Assembly: GCF_001858045.2 (NCBI RefSeq)
Contig: NC_031971.2
Coordinates: 4,164,641 to 4,228,640, forward strand
Source: Oreochromis niloticus
Lineage: Eukaryota > Chordata > Actinopteri > Cichliformes > Cichlidae
Reading direction: 5' to 3'
Length of the DNA stretch: 64,000 nt
Made by a program: the position numbers and the translations under genes. Below, piece by piece: positions 44,868-56,620 of this stretch. Within the stretch, counting starts at the first letter, position 1, and each line of letters starts with the position of its first letter. The notes beneath the pieces were generated by a model that did no database searches, was not told where the DNA came from, and was given only the letters and a program-made list of their open reading frames with translations.

Positions 44868-45002
44868 GGGGGGGTCACGTGACGTCAATGGCGGAGTAGC
44901 TGTGTTTCTCGCCCGCTCCCGCAGCTTGGCATTTGTTTAGGCCTCTATACATGTCTTACTTGGTTAAAGTTTCTGTTTATTTCGACTTTTAAACTGCGTA
45001 CG
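44868..45002 (+). promoter_or_regulatory. 5' UTR and likely internal promoter of the L1/Tx1-type LINE
   Basis: Directly after G7 lie CACGTG (44876-44881), overlapping a full CRE palindrome TGACGTCA (44880-44887), then ATGGCGG (44888-44894), a YY1-like core as found near the start of mammalian L1 5' UTRs. Function is inferred from motif and position only. Confidence 0.55.
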
Positions 45003-45914
45003 ATGCCAAGCACCCAGATGAAGCTCAACCTCGGGTCAAAACCGGGCAAATCCGGAGAAAATCACCCTCCGCTCAGCAATCATGCTGCAGCGGTAATGGC
45101 GGAGGCCCAGTCGTCCCCACTCCTCGGCCAAATGGACGTCGATAAATTGGTGGAGAGGATATCGGCGGAGGTGTTGAGGGCTGTGGAGACCTCCTTTGAG
45201 AAGAAGATTGACCCGGTTCTGAAAAGACTGGAAACATGCGCAGCTAACATCTCTGCGTTGGATGTTAAAATGAAGGAGGCAGAGACACGCATATCAACGC
45301 AGGAAGATATTACAGCGGGATATGGCGCCAAGATTTCCGAAGTGGAGCTTAAGCTGGAGGCCGCTTTGGATAAGATTGATGACTTGGAGAACAGGAGCCG
45401 ACGGTGTAACATACGTGTTATTGGGCTACCCGAAGGCAGTGAAGGTACCAACCCTGTGTCTGTTTTCAAAACGTGGTTACTGGAGTTGCTGGCTGTGAGT
45501 TTCAAGGGCGGCGCTGTTAAAATTGATCGCTGCCACCGGGTGCTTGCACGCCTCCCTACCAATGCCCAGCGGCCCCGCGCCGTCATTATAAAGCTCCACA
45601 ACTTCCAGGATAAAGCACGGATCATGCAAGCGGCCAGGAAGAAGCAGTCCTTACTTCATAACGGTATTCCCATTATGATATTCGAGGACTTCTCCGTCGC
45701 TGTTCTGAAGAAACGCCAGGGATTCTACCACATCAAACAACGCGTCAGGGAGATGGGTATCCCCTTCGCCATGATGTACCCGGCTGTCCTTAGGATCAAG
45801 ATCGATGGCCAGGAGAAATCTTTTAGAACCCCAGAAGCAGTCTCAGCTTACCTGGATAACGTACCTCAAGGGGCGGGACCGCGCTCATCCTCAGTGGCTC
45901 CAGCGGACTGTTGA
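45003..45914 (+). CDS. L1-type ORF1 protein (RNA chaperone)
   Basis: 303 codons, open. The N-terminal third is low complexity; a coiled coil spans about residues 55-135 (heptads through KRLETCAANISALDVKMKEA). The junction DLENRSRRCNIRVIGLPEG then leads into the RRM-like and C-terminal domains that bind the element's RNA and form trimers in L1 ORF1p. Length and order match L1 ORF1 (Transposase_22). ORF2 follows after 541 bases. Confidence 0.85.
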   Translation: MPSTQMKLNLGSKPGKSGENHPPLSNHAAAVMAEAQSSPLLGQMDVDKLVERISAEVLRAVETSFEKKIDPVLKRLETCAANISALDVKMKEAETRISTQEDITAGYGAKISEVELKLEAALDKIDDLENRSRRCNIRVIGLPEGSEGTNPVSVFKTWLLELLAVSFKGGAVKIDRCHRVLARLPTNAQRPRAVIIKLHNFQDKARIMQAARKKQSLLHNGIPIMIFEDFSVAVLKKRQGFYHIKQRVREMGIPFAMMYPAVLRIKIDGQEKSFRTPEAVSAYLDNVPQGAGPRSSSVAPADC

Positions 45915-46455
45915 TCTGTGCTCCTATCCCATACGTGAGGCATTCGCCAATCACTCATCTCCTCCTTTCTTTTTACTTATTTTTTTTTCTGTTTATTATT
46001 GTGTTTTTTGTTTTTGTTTTTTGTTTTCCCGTTTGTTTTCTTTTTTTTTTCATTTCGGGTCTGCGCGGAGATAATACCCTTATACATATAGACTATTTTA
46101 TTTAGCCATTTACAATCCGAATCCTTGTTTTAGCTGCGGGCGGGCAGCTGTTTCACGTTACTGATTGAGAAAAGACTCGTACTCTGGTCCGGCATCTTTC
46201 TATGTCCAAGTTGGAAAGTTTGCTTGCGCCCCTTGCTGGGCGTTGGAGACCTTTGTCTGACCTCCAAACTCACTGGTTTCTTGACGGTTCTGTTTCTTGT
46301 AAATAGTTTTTTGTTAATTGTTAGCAAAGCAGGACGTTTGTTTTTCTATGTGTATTTTACTTGCCACTGGTGTTGTAGAGCAGTGTTTGGGAGCCCTACA
46401 TATCAGCTATGCTTTGGTCACCTGAGGTTGGTTCCATGCTTCTTTCAAATATTGT

Positions 46456-49400
46456 ATGATAAGTGATAATTCAGTGTTAAATGGTTGTTCCTGGAATGTA
46501 GGAGGTATACATAACCCTATTAAACGGAAAAAAATATTGAGTTTTCTTAAGAGGGAGAATGTCCATGTTGCCTTGTTGCAAGAAACTCACCTGTCTCCTC
46601 AGGAGCATCTAAAACTGAAACGTGATTGGGTTGGTCAAGTTTTTAGTTCCTCCTTTACGAGTAAGAGCTGCGGTGCAGCCATTTTAATACATAAACACCT
46701 ACCGCTGACAGTTGACCAAACAATTTGTGATAAGTCTGGTAGATATGTTTCCTTAAAGGGCACCCTAGGTGGTCAGGCAGTGTCATTTCTGAATATTTAC
46801 TTTCCACCAGTACAGTCTAACGACTTTATTGCTCATACTTTCTCTTCCTTTTCTGACTGGGTTTGTGATAATTCTGTGATAGCCGGTGATTTTAACTGTT
46901 ATTTTTCTACAACTAAGGACAGATCCCCTCCCAAACAAATTCAAATGTCTACAAGGGCCAAAGCACTGTTAGATACTTGTAACGAACTTGATCTGGTTGA
47001 TACCTGGCGGACTCTTCACCCCAACGATAAAGAATTTACTTTTTTTTCTGGTGTTCATAGAACAAGTAGTAGAATCGATCTCGTTTTCACCCCCAAACGA
47101 TCACTAGGAAACATTTTGAGATGTACAATAGGCGATATTATTATTTCAGATCATGCGCCGGTTTTTGTTCAGCTAAGTGATCTAAATCCTGTCCCTCGGT
47201 CTCATAACTGGAGATTTAACAATTTTTTGATTCACGACCCAAAATTCGAAATATTTTTAAATGATCAGCTTGAACATTTTTTAAAGGTCAATGCAACCCC
47301 TGAAGTTTCTCCAGGCCTGCTTTGGGACACCCTGAAGGCTTACACCCGTGGGCTGATTATATCATATTCGGCAGGCCTGAAGCGGAAAAATCAGATGGAA
47401 CAACGGAAATTAGAACTGGAATTGCACGAACTGCAAGCTAAACATAATGAATCACCTTCTGAGCAATTAAGGACTGAAATTCAGGTGGTTAAAACGGCTT
47501 TGGAGGCACTACTGACAAGAAAGGCTGAGAAATCTCTTTTCTTCATGAGGCAGAGGTTATATGAGTTTGCTAATAAACCTAACCGGTATCTGGCCAATCT
47601 TCTTCATAATAAGGGTGCTGGTTGTAATATCCCATGTGTTAGAGACTCATCTGGTTTACCTAAATATGACAATTTAATTATTAATGATACTTTTAAAACT
47701 TTTTATAAGCAGTTATATACCTCCCAGTTTAAATCAACATACAAACAAGGTATGCACCACTTCTTCTTAGGACTAAATTTACCTAAAGTTACTGAAATCC
47801 AAAGGGATGATTTATGTAAACCTATAACGCAAAGCGAAATTTTGAAAATTATTCAGATGCTTCCAAATAACAAAGCCCCGGGTCCGGACGGGTTCACGGG
47901 GGAATTTTTTAAGAAATTCAGTAAGATTTTAACTTCCCCATGTAAGATGCTTCTGTCCTCTTTTGAGGCAGGCACTCTCCCTCCCTCCTTAATGGAGGCT
48001 AATATTTCGCTAATTCTGAAGAAGGGGAAACCTCCTGATGAATGCGCTTCCTATAGGCCTATATCTGTTTTAAATCTTGATTTGAAGATATTTGCTAAGG
48101 TCCTAGCTATACGTCTTGAGCCAATACTACCTTCGATCGTTAAGAATGATCAAACTGGTTTTATACGGGGGCGGTATTCCACACATAGCGTGAGGCGCCT
48201 ACTTAACATTATTCAGTACTCATCTTTGTTTAACCCTGAGGCTCTAGTCATCTCGCTTGATGCTGAAAAGGCCTCTGACCGTCTGGAATGGCCGTTTCTT
48301 CTTTTCACACTTCAAGAATTTGGCTTAGGTGACAACTTTGTTAAATGGATCCAGATCCTTTATACTTCCCCTCTTTCGGCAGTGATTACCAATGGTTATA
48401 GGTCGGGCAATTTCAGTACTGAACGTGGCAGTCGGCAGGGCTGTCCGCTGAGCCCTTTGTTATTCGCCCTAGCTATGGAACCCCTTGCCACAGCCATTAG
48501 GAAGGATGCTGCTATTGAAGGACTCTGAACAATTCTCAACATAAGATTTCACTTTATGCAGATGACGTTTTAATTTTTCTAAATTCTCCTGCTCACTCAA
48601 TTCCTAGATTAGTTTCGTTAATCTCCCAATACGGCTCCTTCTCGGGCTATAAGATCAATTTTTCTAAAAGTGAGGCTATGCCCCTCTGTTCTAAATGAGG
48701 TTGATCCAAACATTTCTCAGCCTTTTCGTTGGTCTCCCTCCGGTTTCACTTATTTAGGAGTGAAGATTTCACCGAATCTAAAAGAAATGTATAGTCTGAA
48801 CTACACCCCTCTAATTCAGACCATCAATCGCGACTTGGATAGGTGGTGCAGCCTCCCTCTGTCTCTCTTAGGTCGTATTCATCTGGTCAAGATGAATATT
48901 CTCCCTCGCCTCTTGTATTTATTCCAGATGTTACCGCTTGCTCTGTCCAAAAAAAATTTGTCAAAATTAAATGGTTCAATTATCTCTTTTATATGGCGTA
49001 AGAAAAGACCTAGATTGAGATACAGTTTTCTCTGTTTACCTGTTCAGAAAGGCGGTCTTGCCGCTCCCTCCCTCCCACAATACCTCGTGGCTGCACAGTT
49101 TAAGTTTCTTACAGAATGGTTTATGGACGATCCGGATTCCATTTACCTCAGCGCTGAGTCCGCTTCTTTAAAGGGCATTCCGTTGCGGAACCTGCTATAT
49201 ATTTCCTCAGGTAAAGCCACAGTTCTTACACAAGATAATATGGTGTTAAAGAATATGCTCTCTATTTGGCGCAAAGTCAGGCGCCTGGAAGGATATTATA
49301 ATTGTTTCTCCCTCCTTACTCCTATTCATGAAAACCCTGACTTCTTTCCTGGTCTACGGGCTGATTTTGCGGACTGGTCTCAAAAAGGGATTAATACAGT

Positions 49401-50283
49401 GGGTGATCTTGTTCATGAGAACTCTCTTCTTACTTTTAATCAACTGAAAAGCAAGTTTGGTCTGACCAATAAGGATTTTTTGAAGTACTTTCAGGTAAAG
49501 CACTACATTACTTCTAAATTGAAGGATTTTAATGGAGGGTTTGGTCTTTCCCCTATAGAATCACTCATGGTAAAAACTACCCAACTAAAATGTATCACTA
49601 AAAAGATTTATAACATTCTCTCTGATCTTAGAATGGATAACTCTAACAAAATTAAGAGCCAATGGGAATCAGATGTAGGCGCTATAGATGCTGAAGCTTG
49701 GGATGAGTTGTGCTGTCGTCCTTTTAAAGCCTTGGCATCTAATTCTATTTGGGAAAGGCAGTTTAAACTTATAAATAGGCTTTATATTACACCTGAGAAG
49801 AGGCACATAATGTTTCCAGTTTTGCCTCATCTCTGTAACAAATGTCAGTCTGCTGTTGGTTCCTTTTTTCATTGTCTGTGGAGCTGTCCTGTTATTCTAC
49901 GGTTTTGGAGATCACTCATAGATAAGCTATGTTCTATATTTAATTGCCGACTGCATTTGGGTCCAAGGACTTGCTTGTTAGGACTAAATGATGAGCTACC
50001 TGCCGGCTTTCGCAGCAAAGATCTCCTTCACATACTGCTACACCACGCTCGAAAGTGCATTATGTTACTGTGGATTTCTGATAAGGCTCCATCTGTCAAC
50101 CAGTGGCTACAGTCTGTGATATGTACTGTGCCAATGGAAGCCTTCTCCACAGCACTTAAGGACAAACCTTTCCTTTTCTATCGCACATGGGACCCCTTTT
50201 TGGCCCATCTGGACACTCCCTCTGCTCAGAGGTTAAAATCGGGCTTACGGGATTTAGCCTGGCAACAAAGGGACGATTGTTAA
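46456..50283 (+). pseudogene. L1-type ORF2 (APE endonuclease, RT), two frameshifts
   Basis: 46456-48528 is open: the APE endonuclease at residues 1-240 (WNVGG, QETHLS, GDFN, SDHAPVF), then RT from about residue 470 with NKAPGPDGFTGEFF, SYRPISVLNLD, SLDAEKASDRLEW and GSRQGCPLSPLLFALAMEP. The frame then shifts. The catalytic SLYADDVLIFL lies in the next frame (48555) for about 150 bases, and 48670-50283 returns to the first frame with the thumb and a C-terminal CNKCQSAVGSFFHCLWSC zinc-like region. The two shifts compensate. The D in EKASDRLEW stands where F/YD is usual, a further oddity. Confidence 0.85.
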
Positions 50284-50430
50284 CTTTTTTTTTTCTTTTC
50301 ATTGTTTGTTACTATTGCTGTTGGGTTTTTCTTTCTACTTCCCACGTCCTGCTATACATGTAGATGCATCTTTGTCCTGTGTATGTATATGCTGGTGACT
50401 GCTGTTCTCCTGCTTTGCAATTAAAAGTTC

Positions 50431-50477
50431 AATAAAAAACCCCCCCAAAAAACCAAACAAACAAAACAAACAAACAA
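50431..50477 (+). terminator. Bypassed poly(A) signal and A-rich tail of the L1/Tx1-type LINE
   Basis: AATAAA at 50431-50436, a C-run, then an A-rich tail of caaa units to 50477. The following sequence is not LINE, which implies read-through in the source copy. Confidence 0.75.
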
Positions 50478-51275
50478 GGGAACTACTAAGCAACAAACGC
50501 TATTCTAATTATTCTCTGTAAATTCAAGTTAGGAAAACCAATGAGCAATTTTAAATGAAATCTTTTTTCTTTACTAACTTAAACTCCAGACACTTGCTGA
50601 TCTCCTTCTGAAGATGCATGACTTCATACAGCAGATTTTGCAGCTGAAGGTGCAGCACATCGACTTTCTGTTTTGCCTGAGGAGAGACAGAGAGATTGTT
50701 AAATTTGACTTGCAAACTCTAAATAAATATTTTTAGATGCATAATACAATACTGAAGTTTAATTGAAAATGTCTTAAGACTAACAAACTAAATCCAAAGG
50801 CATAAAAACTCTGATTGCTGACAGAGGCGGCTGCTACAGTTAGGTGCTAAAAGGAAACCAAAGTGCTCAGTGGTCAACTTTGGTTTCGAGGTCAGCACAA
50901 AGGAGATTTGAGGCAGCACTTTTTTTAGTAAGCGAATGAAAGAGAGTGATCGTAACCTAAGCTGTTACTTGGTTTTACTTGAGAGTGCTTGAGACTTGCG
51001 TGGGAGTTACCTCGTGTGTTTGGTCTCTGCCTTTCTTTAGACGCATATGAGCAAGTCGATTGAGCTTTTTCAGATTCATAAAGTGGATGCAGCTCTGCAT
51101 ACGTTTCTTCTCAACCTCTGCACACTGAGGAGAGATACAACCATTTACCCTTCATTATTATTGAGAAAAGGCACAATAAATGTTATGGTGCTTTAGATAT
51201 ACTTATACTACAAACTCTATTTGTAAGGTTTCTGCTGTACATGAATCGTTTGCCATTAAATCAGGATATAATGAC
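50478..51275 (+). other. 3'-transduced genomic segment (THOC5 intron-exon-intron-exon-intron, antisense)
   Basis: Unique sequence between the LINE tail and the final poly(A). It contains two THOC5 exons on the minus strand with flanking intron sequence, and ends with ATTAAA (51255-51260) 15 bases before the A-tail. Introns are retained because the LINE transcript read the gene antisense. Confidence 0.85.
50579..51124 (-). pseudogene. thoc5: THOC5 gene fragment: two exons with splice sites
   Basis: THOC5 is a subunit of the THO/TREX mRNA-export complex. Exon at 51124-51011 (114 bases) encodes CAEVEKKRMQSCIHFMNLKK, then KLNRLAHMRLKKGRDQTHE. Exon at 50676-50579 (98 bases) encodes KQKVDVLHLQLQNLLYEVMH, then LQKEISKCLEFK. 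Both have AG acceptors and GT donors and the frame is continuous across the intron, matching the known THOC5 coiled-coil region. No other THOC5 exon is visible in the window. The fragment is open but has no start, stop or promoter, so it is best read as a captured piece, not a gene. Confidence 0.88.
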
Positions 51276-51292
51276 AAAAAAAAAAAAAAAAA
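51276..51292 (+). other. Terminal poly(A) tail of the insertion
   Basis: A run of A from 51276 that merges with the first As of the right target duplication (run ends 51295). Confidence 0.9.
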
Positions 51293-51307
51293 AAATAGAA
51301 TTGGTCC
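51293..51307 (+). repeat. Right copy of the 15-bp target duplication
   Basis: aaatagaattggtcc, identical to 44853-44867. Confidence 0.92.
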
Positions 51308-53500
51308 TAGCACTGAACCCTGTGGAACACCATAACTGACCTTAGTGTGTGAAGAGGACTCTCCATTTACATGTACAAATTGGAGTCTATTAGATAGATA
51401 TGATACAAACCACTGCAGCACAGTACCTGTAATACCTACAGCATGTTCTAATCGCTCTAATAGGATATTATGGTCAACAGTATCGAACACTACACTGAGG
51501 TCTAGCAGGACAAGCACAGAGATGAGTCCACTGTCAGAGGCCATAAGAAGATCATTTGTAACCTTCACTAAAGCTGTTTCTGTGCTGTGATGAGCTCTGA
51601 AACCTGACTGAAACTCTTCAAATAAGCCATTCCTCTGCAGATGATCTGTTAGCTGTTTGACAACTACTCTTTCAAGGATGTTTGATATGAAAGGAAGGTT
51701 GGAGATTGGCCTATAATTAGCTAAGACAGCTGGGTCTAGAGATGCTTTTTAAGTAAAGGTTTAACTGAAGCCACCTTGAAGGCCTGTGGTACATAGCCGA
51801 TTATTAGATAGGTTGATCATATTTAAGGTCGAAGAATTAATTAATGGCAGGACTTCTTTGAGCAGTTTTGTAGGAATGGGGTCTAAAAGACACGTTGATG
51901 GTTTGGAGGAATTAATTATTGAAGTTAACTCAGAAAGATCAACTGGAGAAAAAGAGTCTAACTTAACATCAATGGTACTAAAAGTAGCTGTAGATAATAT
52001 TACATCTGTGGGATGATTATTGGTAATTTTTTCTCTAATGATAAAAATTTTATTTGTGAAGAAGTTCATGAAGTCATTACTAGTTAACGTTAAAGGGATT
52101 GTTGGCTCAGTAGAGCTCTGACTGTTTGTCAGCCTGGCTACAGTGCTGAAGAGAAACCTGGGGTTGTTCTTATTTTCTTCAATCAGTGACGAATAGTAAG
52201 ATGTTCTGGCTTTACGGAGGGCTTTCTTATAAAGCAGCAAACTATTTCTCCAGGCTAAATGATGATCCTCTAAATTTGTGACACGCCATTTCCTCTCCAG
52301 CTTACGAGTTATCTGCTTTAGGCTACGTGTTTGAGAATTATACCACGGAGTCAGGTACTTCTGATTTGAGGCCTTAGTTTTCACAGGAGCTACAGTATCC
52401 AGAGTCGTACGTAGTGAGGAGGTAAAATTATTAACAAGATAATCGACCTCTGTTGGAGTAGCGTTCAGATAGCTGCTCTGCTCTATGTTGGTACAGGGCA
52501 TTGAAGATGATAACAGTGGGTGGATTATATTCTTAAAGTTAGTTACAGCTTCAGAAAGACATCTACTGTGATAAAGTCTACTCTCCACTGCTGTGTAATC
52601 AATTATTGTAAATGTAAATGTTATCAGGAAATGATCAGACAGCAGAGGGTTTTCAGGAAACACTGTTAAATGTTCAGTTTCTATGCCATATGTTAAAACA
52701 AGATCTAGAGTGTGATTAAAGTGGTGGGTGGGTTCTTTTACATTCTGAGAGAAGCCAATTGAGTCTAATAACAGATTAAATGCCATGTTGAGGCTGTCAT
52801 TTTTAGCATCTACATGGATGTTAAAATCACCCACAATAATTATTTTATCTGAGCTGAGCACTAAATCAGATAAAAAGTCTGAGAAATCAGAGAGAAACTC
52901 TGTGTAAGGCCCAGGTGGACGATAGATGATAACAAGTAAGACTGGTTTCTGAGTTTTACAGCTGGGGTGGACGAGGCTAAGCATCAGGCTTTCAAATGAA
53001 TTAAAAGTCTGTCTTGGTCTTTCGTTAATTAATAGACTGGTGTGAAAAATTGCTGCCACACCGCCCCCTCGGCCTGTGCTTCGAGGTTTCTGGTAGTTAG
53101 AATGACTCGGGGGTGTTGATTCATTTAAACTAACATACTCATCCTGCTGCAACCAGGTTTCTGTAAGGCAGAGTAAATCGATTTGTTGATCAATTATTAA
53201 GTCATGTACTAACAGAGACTTGGAGGAGAGAGACCTAATATTTAATAATCCACATTTCACTGTTTTACTCTTTGATTCAGATGTGGATACTGTATTGTTC
53301 TTTCTTTGTGATTTTTTATGTTTAAGTTGTTTATTGCTGGTTTTTGGTTTGTTTTTTGTCTGTTTGGGAGCTGACACAGTCTCAATGGAGATGGGTTTTT
53401 GGGGGGGTAGCAGGAGGAGAGAAGCTGCAGAGAGGCGTGTAAGACTGCAGTCGAGTCGAGTAGGTACAAGAGGAAAAAGGCTATTTGAGCACATGCACAC
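51308..53500 (-). pseudogene. ORF2 5' part of the split L2/Rex1-type LINE (APE endonuclease and RT fingers)
   Basis: 53500-51761 is a 579-codon frame: a basic N-terminal segment, then the APE endonuclease (LNIRSLSSKS, LTETWL, STGRGGGVAAIF, IIYRPPG, GDFNIH, LLSDHFLI), and the linker to RT. A frameshift near 51760-51740 separates it from the RT part, which carries FQSGFRAHHSTETALVKV, LLDLSVVFDTVDH and YGVPQGSVLGPILF. Here it meets the inserted LINE. Apart from this shift the coding sequence is well preserved. Confidence 0.87.
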
Positions 53501-53540
53501 ATAAATGTGAGATCCAGGAGTTCACTGTTACTCATGAGGA

Positions 53541-54723
53541 GGGAAAGTAAGAGTATAGAAATAATGAGATCTGGATGATCCTGAGAGGTCTGTCAGTTTG
53601 ATTGAAAGCTTATGGTTTACAGCTGATGCCTTTCCAGCTCATGTTAGACATGCCAAATCTAATTCTTGGACTCTGTCGGGTCTGCAGAGATTTATTAAAG
53701 AAATAAAGAAATGTGCATTGCCTGTTAGTTCTGGTTGCTGGCACATTGGACATGGATTTTTCTCATTCCACTGTGAATGTATCCATTAGCCTTCGTCAGA
53801 TTTCTGTTTCTGTTTTATTTGGAGCTTTCAGCTTCTTTTAGTTTCACTAATAATTTTCCATTGCTTCATTTTTCGGACTTGTGTATCTTGGTTTTGTGTT
53901 TATTTTCAAACTGCATTAAGAAAAGTAGAAGTTTCTTTCTCGAGTCAGTGTTTGCTCTAACAAACCCTCATCCTTATTTATCCTTCACCATGTATGTTTT
54001 TGCTGTTAGCTTTTTATAACACTTTCAGATTATATTTCAGAAAAAGTTGGTTCCTTGGTTCCCATGTTCTCATTTGAGTTCATTTCTAGTTATGCCTAAC
54101 CCTGACTTCCTCTTCTATATTATAAGAAAAAGCAACACAGTTCTGTTGGATCAGGACTGAGATGTTTTTGGCCCTGTGATCAGCTGTGTAGATCATATTT
54201 CAGAGGAAAAAAACAGCAGTGAAAGGTCTGCATCTTCTTCCAGCTGTGATATGACTGCCTGGACCACTCAAGATGGTAACATTTACACAATGTGGGCACA
54301 AGTATAAGCATAATAAATCACTCCTTTTCTTACGAAGGACTAGAATGTTCTACAAATGTTCATAGTTGCTGGCACAGCTGATGACCATATGCATGTGGTC
54401 ATCAGCTGTGGAAAAGTGAAAAGTTCCTAGGATCACAGTTGCTGTGCATCTACATGATGATCAACACAATGCATTAGATTAGGATGGGTAACCAATTTAC
54501 AATAACCAGAAACAAACATAACCTTGTACACACTGATGGGATGTCCAGAGCGAGTTAGGGATCTTATTTCTTACTGTAATGCACCCTTCACTCAAAACAT
54601 TAAAAACACGTACCCATATAACACTGTCTTCTGTTCACCAGTTCACTGACTCAGGTGAGTTTGATCACCTGCTTCTTCAGTCCTCATGTCAAGGTGACCT
54701 GGGTTGAGACAATGAAGCCCTGA
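53541..54723. other. Intergenic stretch without recognised genes
   Basis: Contains possible 5' UTR of the LINE to its left near 53541-53600; otherwise no supported gene or repeat. The palindrome-like gatgaccatatgcatgtggtcatcagctg is at 54381-54410. Confidence 0.45.
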
Positions 54724-56620
54724 TTACTCTTGATGTGTCCGTGCCTCTTTTACGCTCAGCTCTCTTTTCACCACGATGGACCGGTACAGCGTCCACATCA
54801 CTGCAGCCGCAGCACCAATCCATCTGTCGATCTCCCACACCCTTCTCCTGTCACTTGTGAACAAGACCCCGAGATACTTAAACTCCTCCACTTGGAGCAA
54901 TAACTCGTCTCTGACCCGGAGTGGGCACTCCACTCTTTTCGGGCTGAGGACCATGGCCCCCCCCAAGGGACATGGTTGAATGCCTTCTCCCAAGTCCACA
55001 AAACACATGTAGACTGGTTGGACAAACCCCCATGCACCCTCAAGTATCCTTACCCCTGATCTCCAAGCAACATTGTAGAGGCATGTCAACCAGGACAGCC
55101 CTACTACATCCAGAGCCGTCAGGAAATCAGGGCGGACCTCATCCACACCAGGGGCTCTGCCACCAAGGAGTTGTTTAACTGCCGCAGTGCCCTCAGCCCC
55201 AGAGATAGGTGAGATAGGTCCCCCTAGTCCCCAGACTCTGCTTCCTCCACAGAAGGTCCTCAAAGCGTTCCTTCCACCACCCAACAATGTTCTCAGTCGA
55301 AGTCATCAGTGCTCCACCTGCACCCTACACAGTGCAGGTAGAGCACTGCTTTCCCCTCCCAAGTCGCCTGATGGTTTACCAGAATCTCTTCAAGGCAGTC
55401 TGAAAGTCTTTTTCCATGGCTTCTCCGAACTCCTCCCACACCCAAGTTTTTGCTTCAGCCACTGCCCGAGTCGCGTTCGCATTCAGCTGCCTCCGTAGTC
55501 CCACAGGCTAACCAAGCCCGATAGGACTCCTTCTTCAGCCTGGTGGCTCCCTTCACCTCTGGTGTCCACCATTTGCTTCGGGGTTACCACCACGACAGGC
55601 ATCTTGCGGCCGCAGCTCAGTGCAGCAGCTTTGGCAATGGAGGTGCTGAACATGGTCCATTCGTACTCAATGTCCCCAGTCTCCCTTGGAATGCTGTTGA
55701 AGCTCTGCTGGAGGTGTGCGTTGAAGATCTCGTGGGCCGGGGCCTCTGCTAGACGTTCCCAGGACACCCTCACTATATGTTTAGGTATGCCAGGTCTGTC
55801 GAGTGTCCTCCTCCTCCACCTGATCCAATTCACCACCAGGTGTGGTCAGTTGACAGCTCAGCCCCTCTCTTTACCCAAGTAAAGAACATATGGCCGTAGG
55901 TCTGGTGTTACGATTACAAAATCGATCATCGACCTGCAGCCTAGAGCATCCTGGTGCCACGTGCACTTATGGACATTCTTATGTTCGAAAATGGTGTTCA
56001 TTATGGCCAAACTGTGGTTTGCACAGATGTCCAATAACAAAACACTGCTCAGGTTCAGATCAGGTAGGCCGTTCCTCCCAAACATGCCCCTCCAGGTCTT
56101 GCTGTCATTGCCCACATGAGCACTGAGGCGTAACACCTCCAGGCGTAACACCCTCCAGCACCCCACCCAGGGACTCCAAAAAGGCTGTGTACTCGGTGCC
56201 ACTCGGTGCATGACAGTCAGGACGCGTTCCCCGACCCGAAGGCGCAGGAACAAACCCTCTCATCCACTGGGAAGAGCCCCAGTGTACAGGCAGCAAGCCG
56301 AGGAGATACTAGAATACCCACCCCAGCTCGCCGCCTCTCACCGGGGGAAACTTCAAACTGAGACAGAGTCCAGCTCCTCTCCAGAGACTGGTTCCAGAGC
56401 CCAAGCCATGTTTCGTGGTGAGCCAGACTATATCTAGCCGGTACCTCTCAACCTCCTGCATTAACTCAGGTTCATTTCCCACTAGAGAGGTGACATTCCA
56501 CGTCCCAGTTGCCAGTCTTGGTAGCTGGGGATCGGTCTGCCAGGACCTCGGCTCCTGGCTGCCGCCCAGCACACAATGCACCCAACCCCTACAGCATCTC
56601 CTGCGGGGGGCGTGGGCTTG
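54724..56620 (-). pseudogene. Broken ORF2 of the APE-type LINE
   Basis: At least four frames are needed to follow the protein from the endonuclease to the RT end, and the RT palm is missing. Frames involved: 56755-56309, 56253-55858, 55836-55483 and 55287-54724. Confidence 0.75.

Larger units (their letters stand above)
44868..51292 (+). mobile_element. Full-length L1/Tx1-type LINE with a THOC5-derived 3' transduction
   Basis: Starts with a run of seven G and a 5' UTR, followed by ORF1 (45003-45914), ORF2 (46456-50283, two frameshifts), an internal poly(A) signal AATAAA (50431) and A-rich tail (to 50477), 798 bases of non-LINE sequence (50478-51275), and a terminal poly(A) at 51276. Matching 15-bp duplications at both ends show that LINE and flank were inserted as one unit. 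Confidence 0.88.
43500..53540 (-). mobile_element. L2/Rex1-type LINE, near full length, split by an L1/Tx1-type insertion
   Basis: The 5' part is 53540-51293 and the 3' part is 44867-43500. Removing 44868-51292 and one copy of the target duplication makes RT continuous across the GPILF site. ORF2 carries an APE endonuclease and RT. The 3' end is an (AATTG)n-type terminal repeat at 43501-43521, next to TATTTATATAGCGCC-like tail sequence. It is inserted next to the hAT-like fragment. Confidence 0.85.

Noticed and set aside
45080..45625. 181-codon antisense frame across ORF1
   Set aside because: Shadow of ORF1 with no features of its own.
54381..54410. Palindrome-like sequence around atgcat
   Set aside because: Short, imperfect and without repeats or a target duplication; likely chance.
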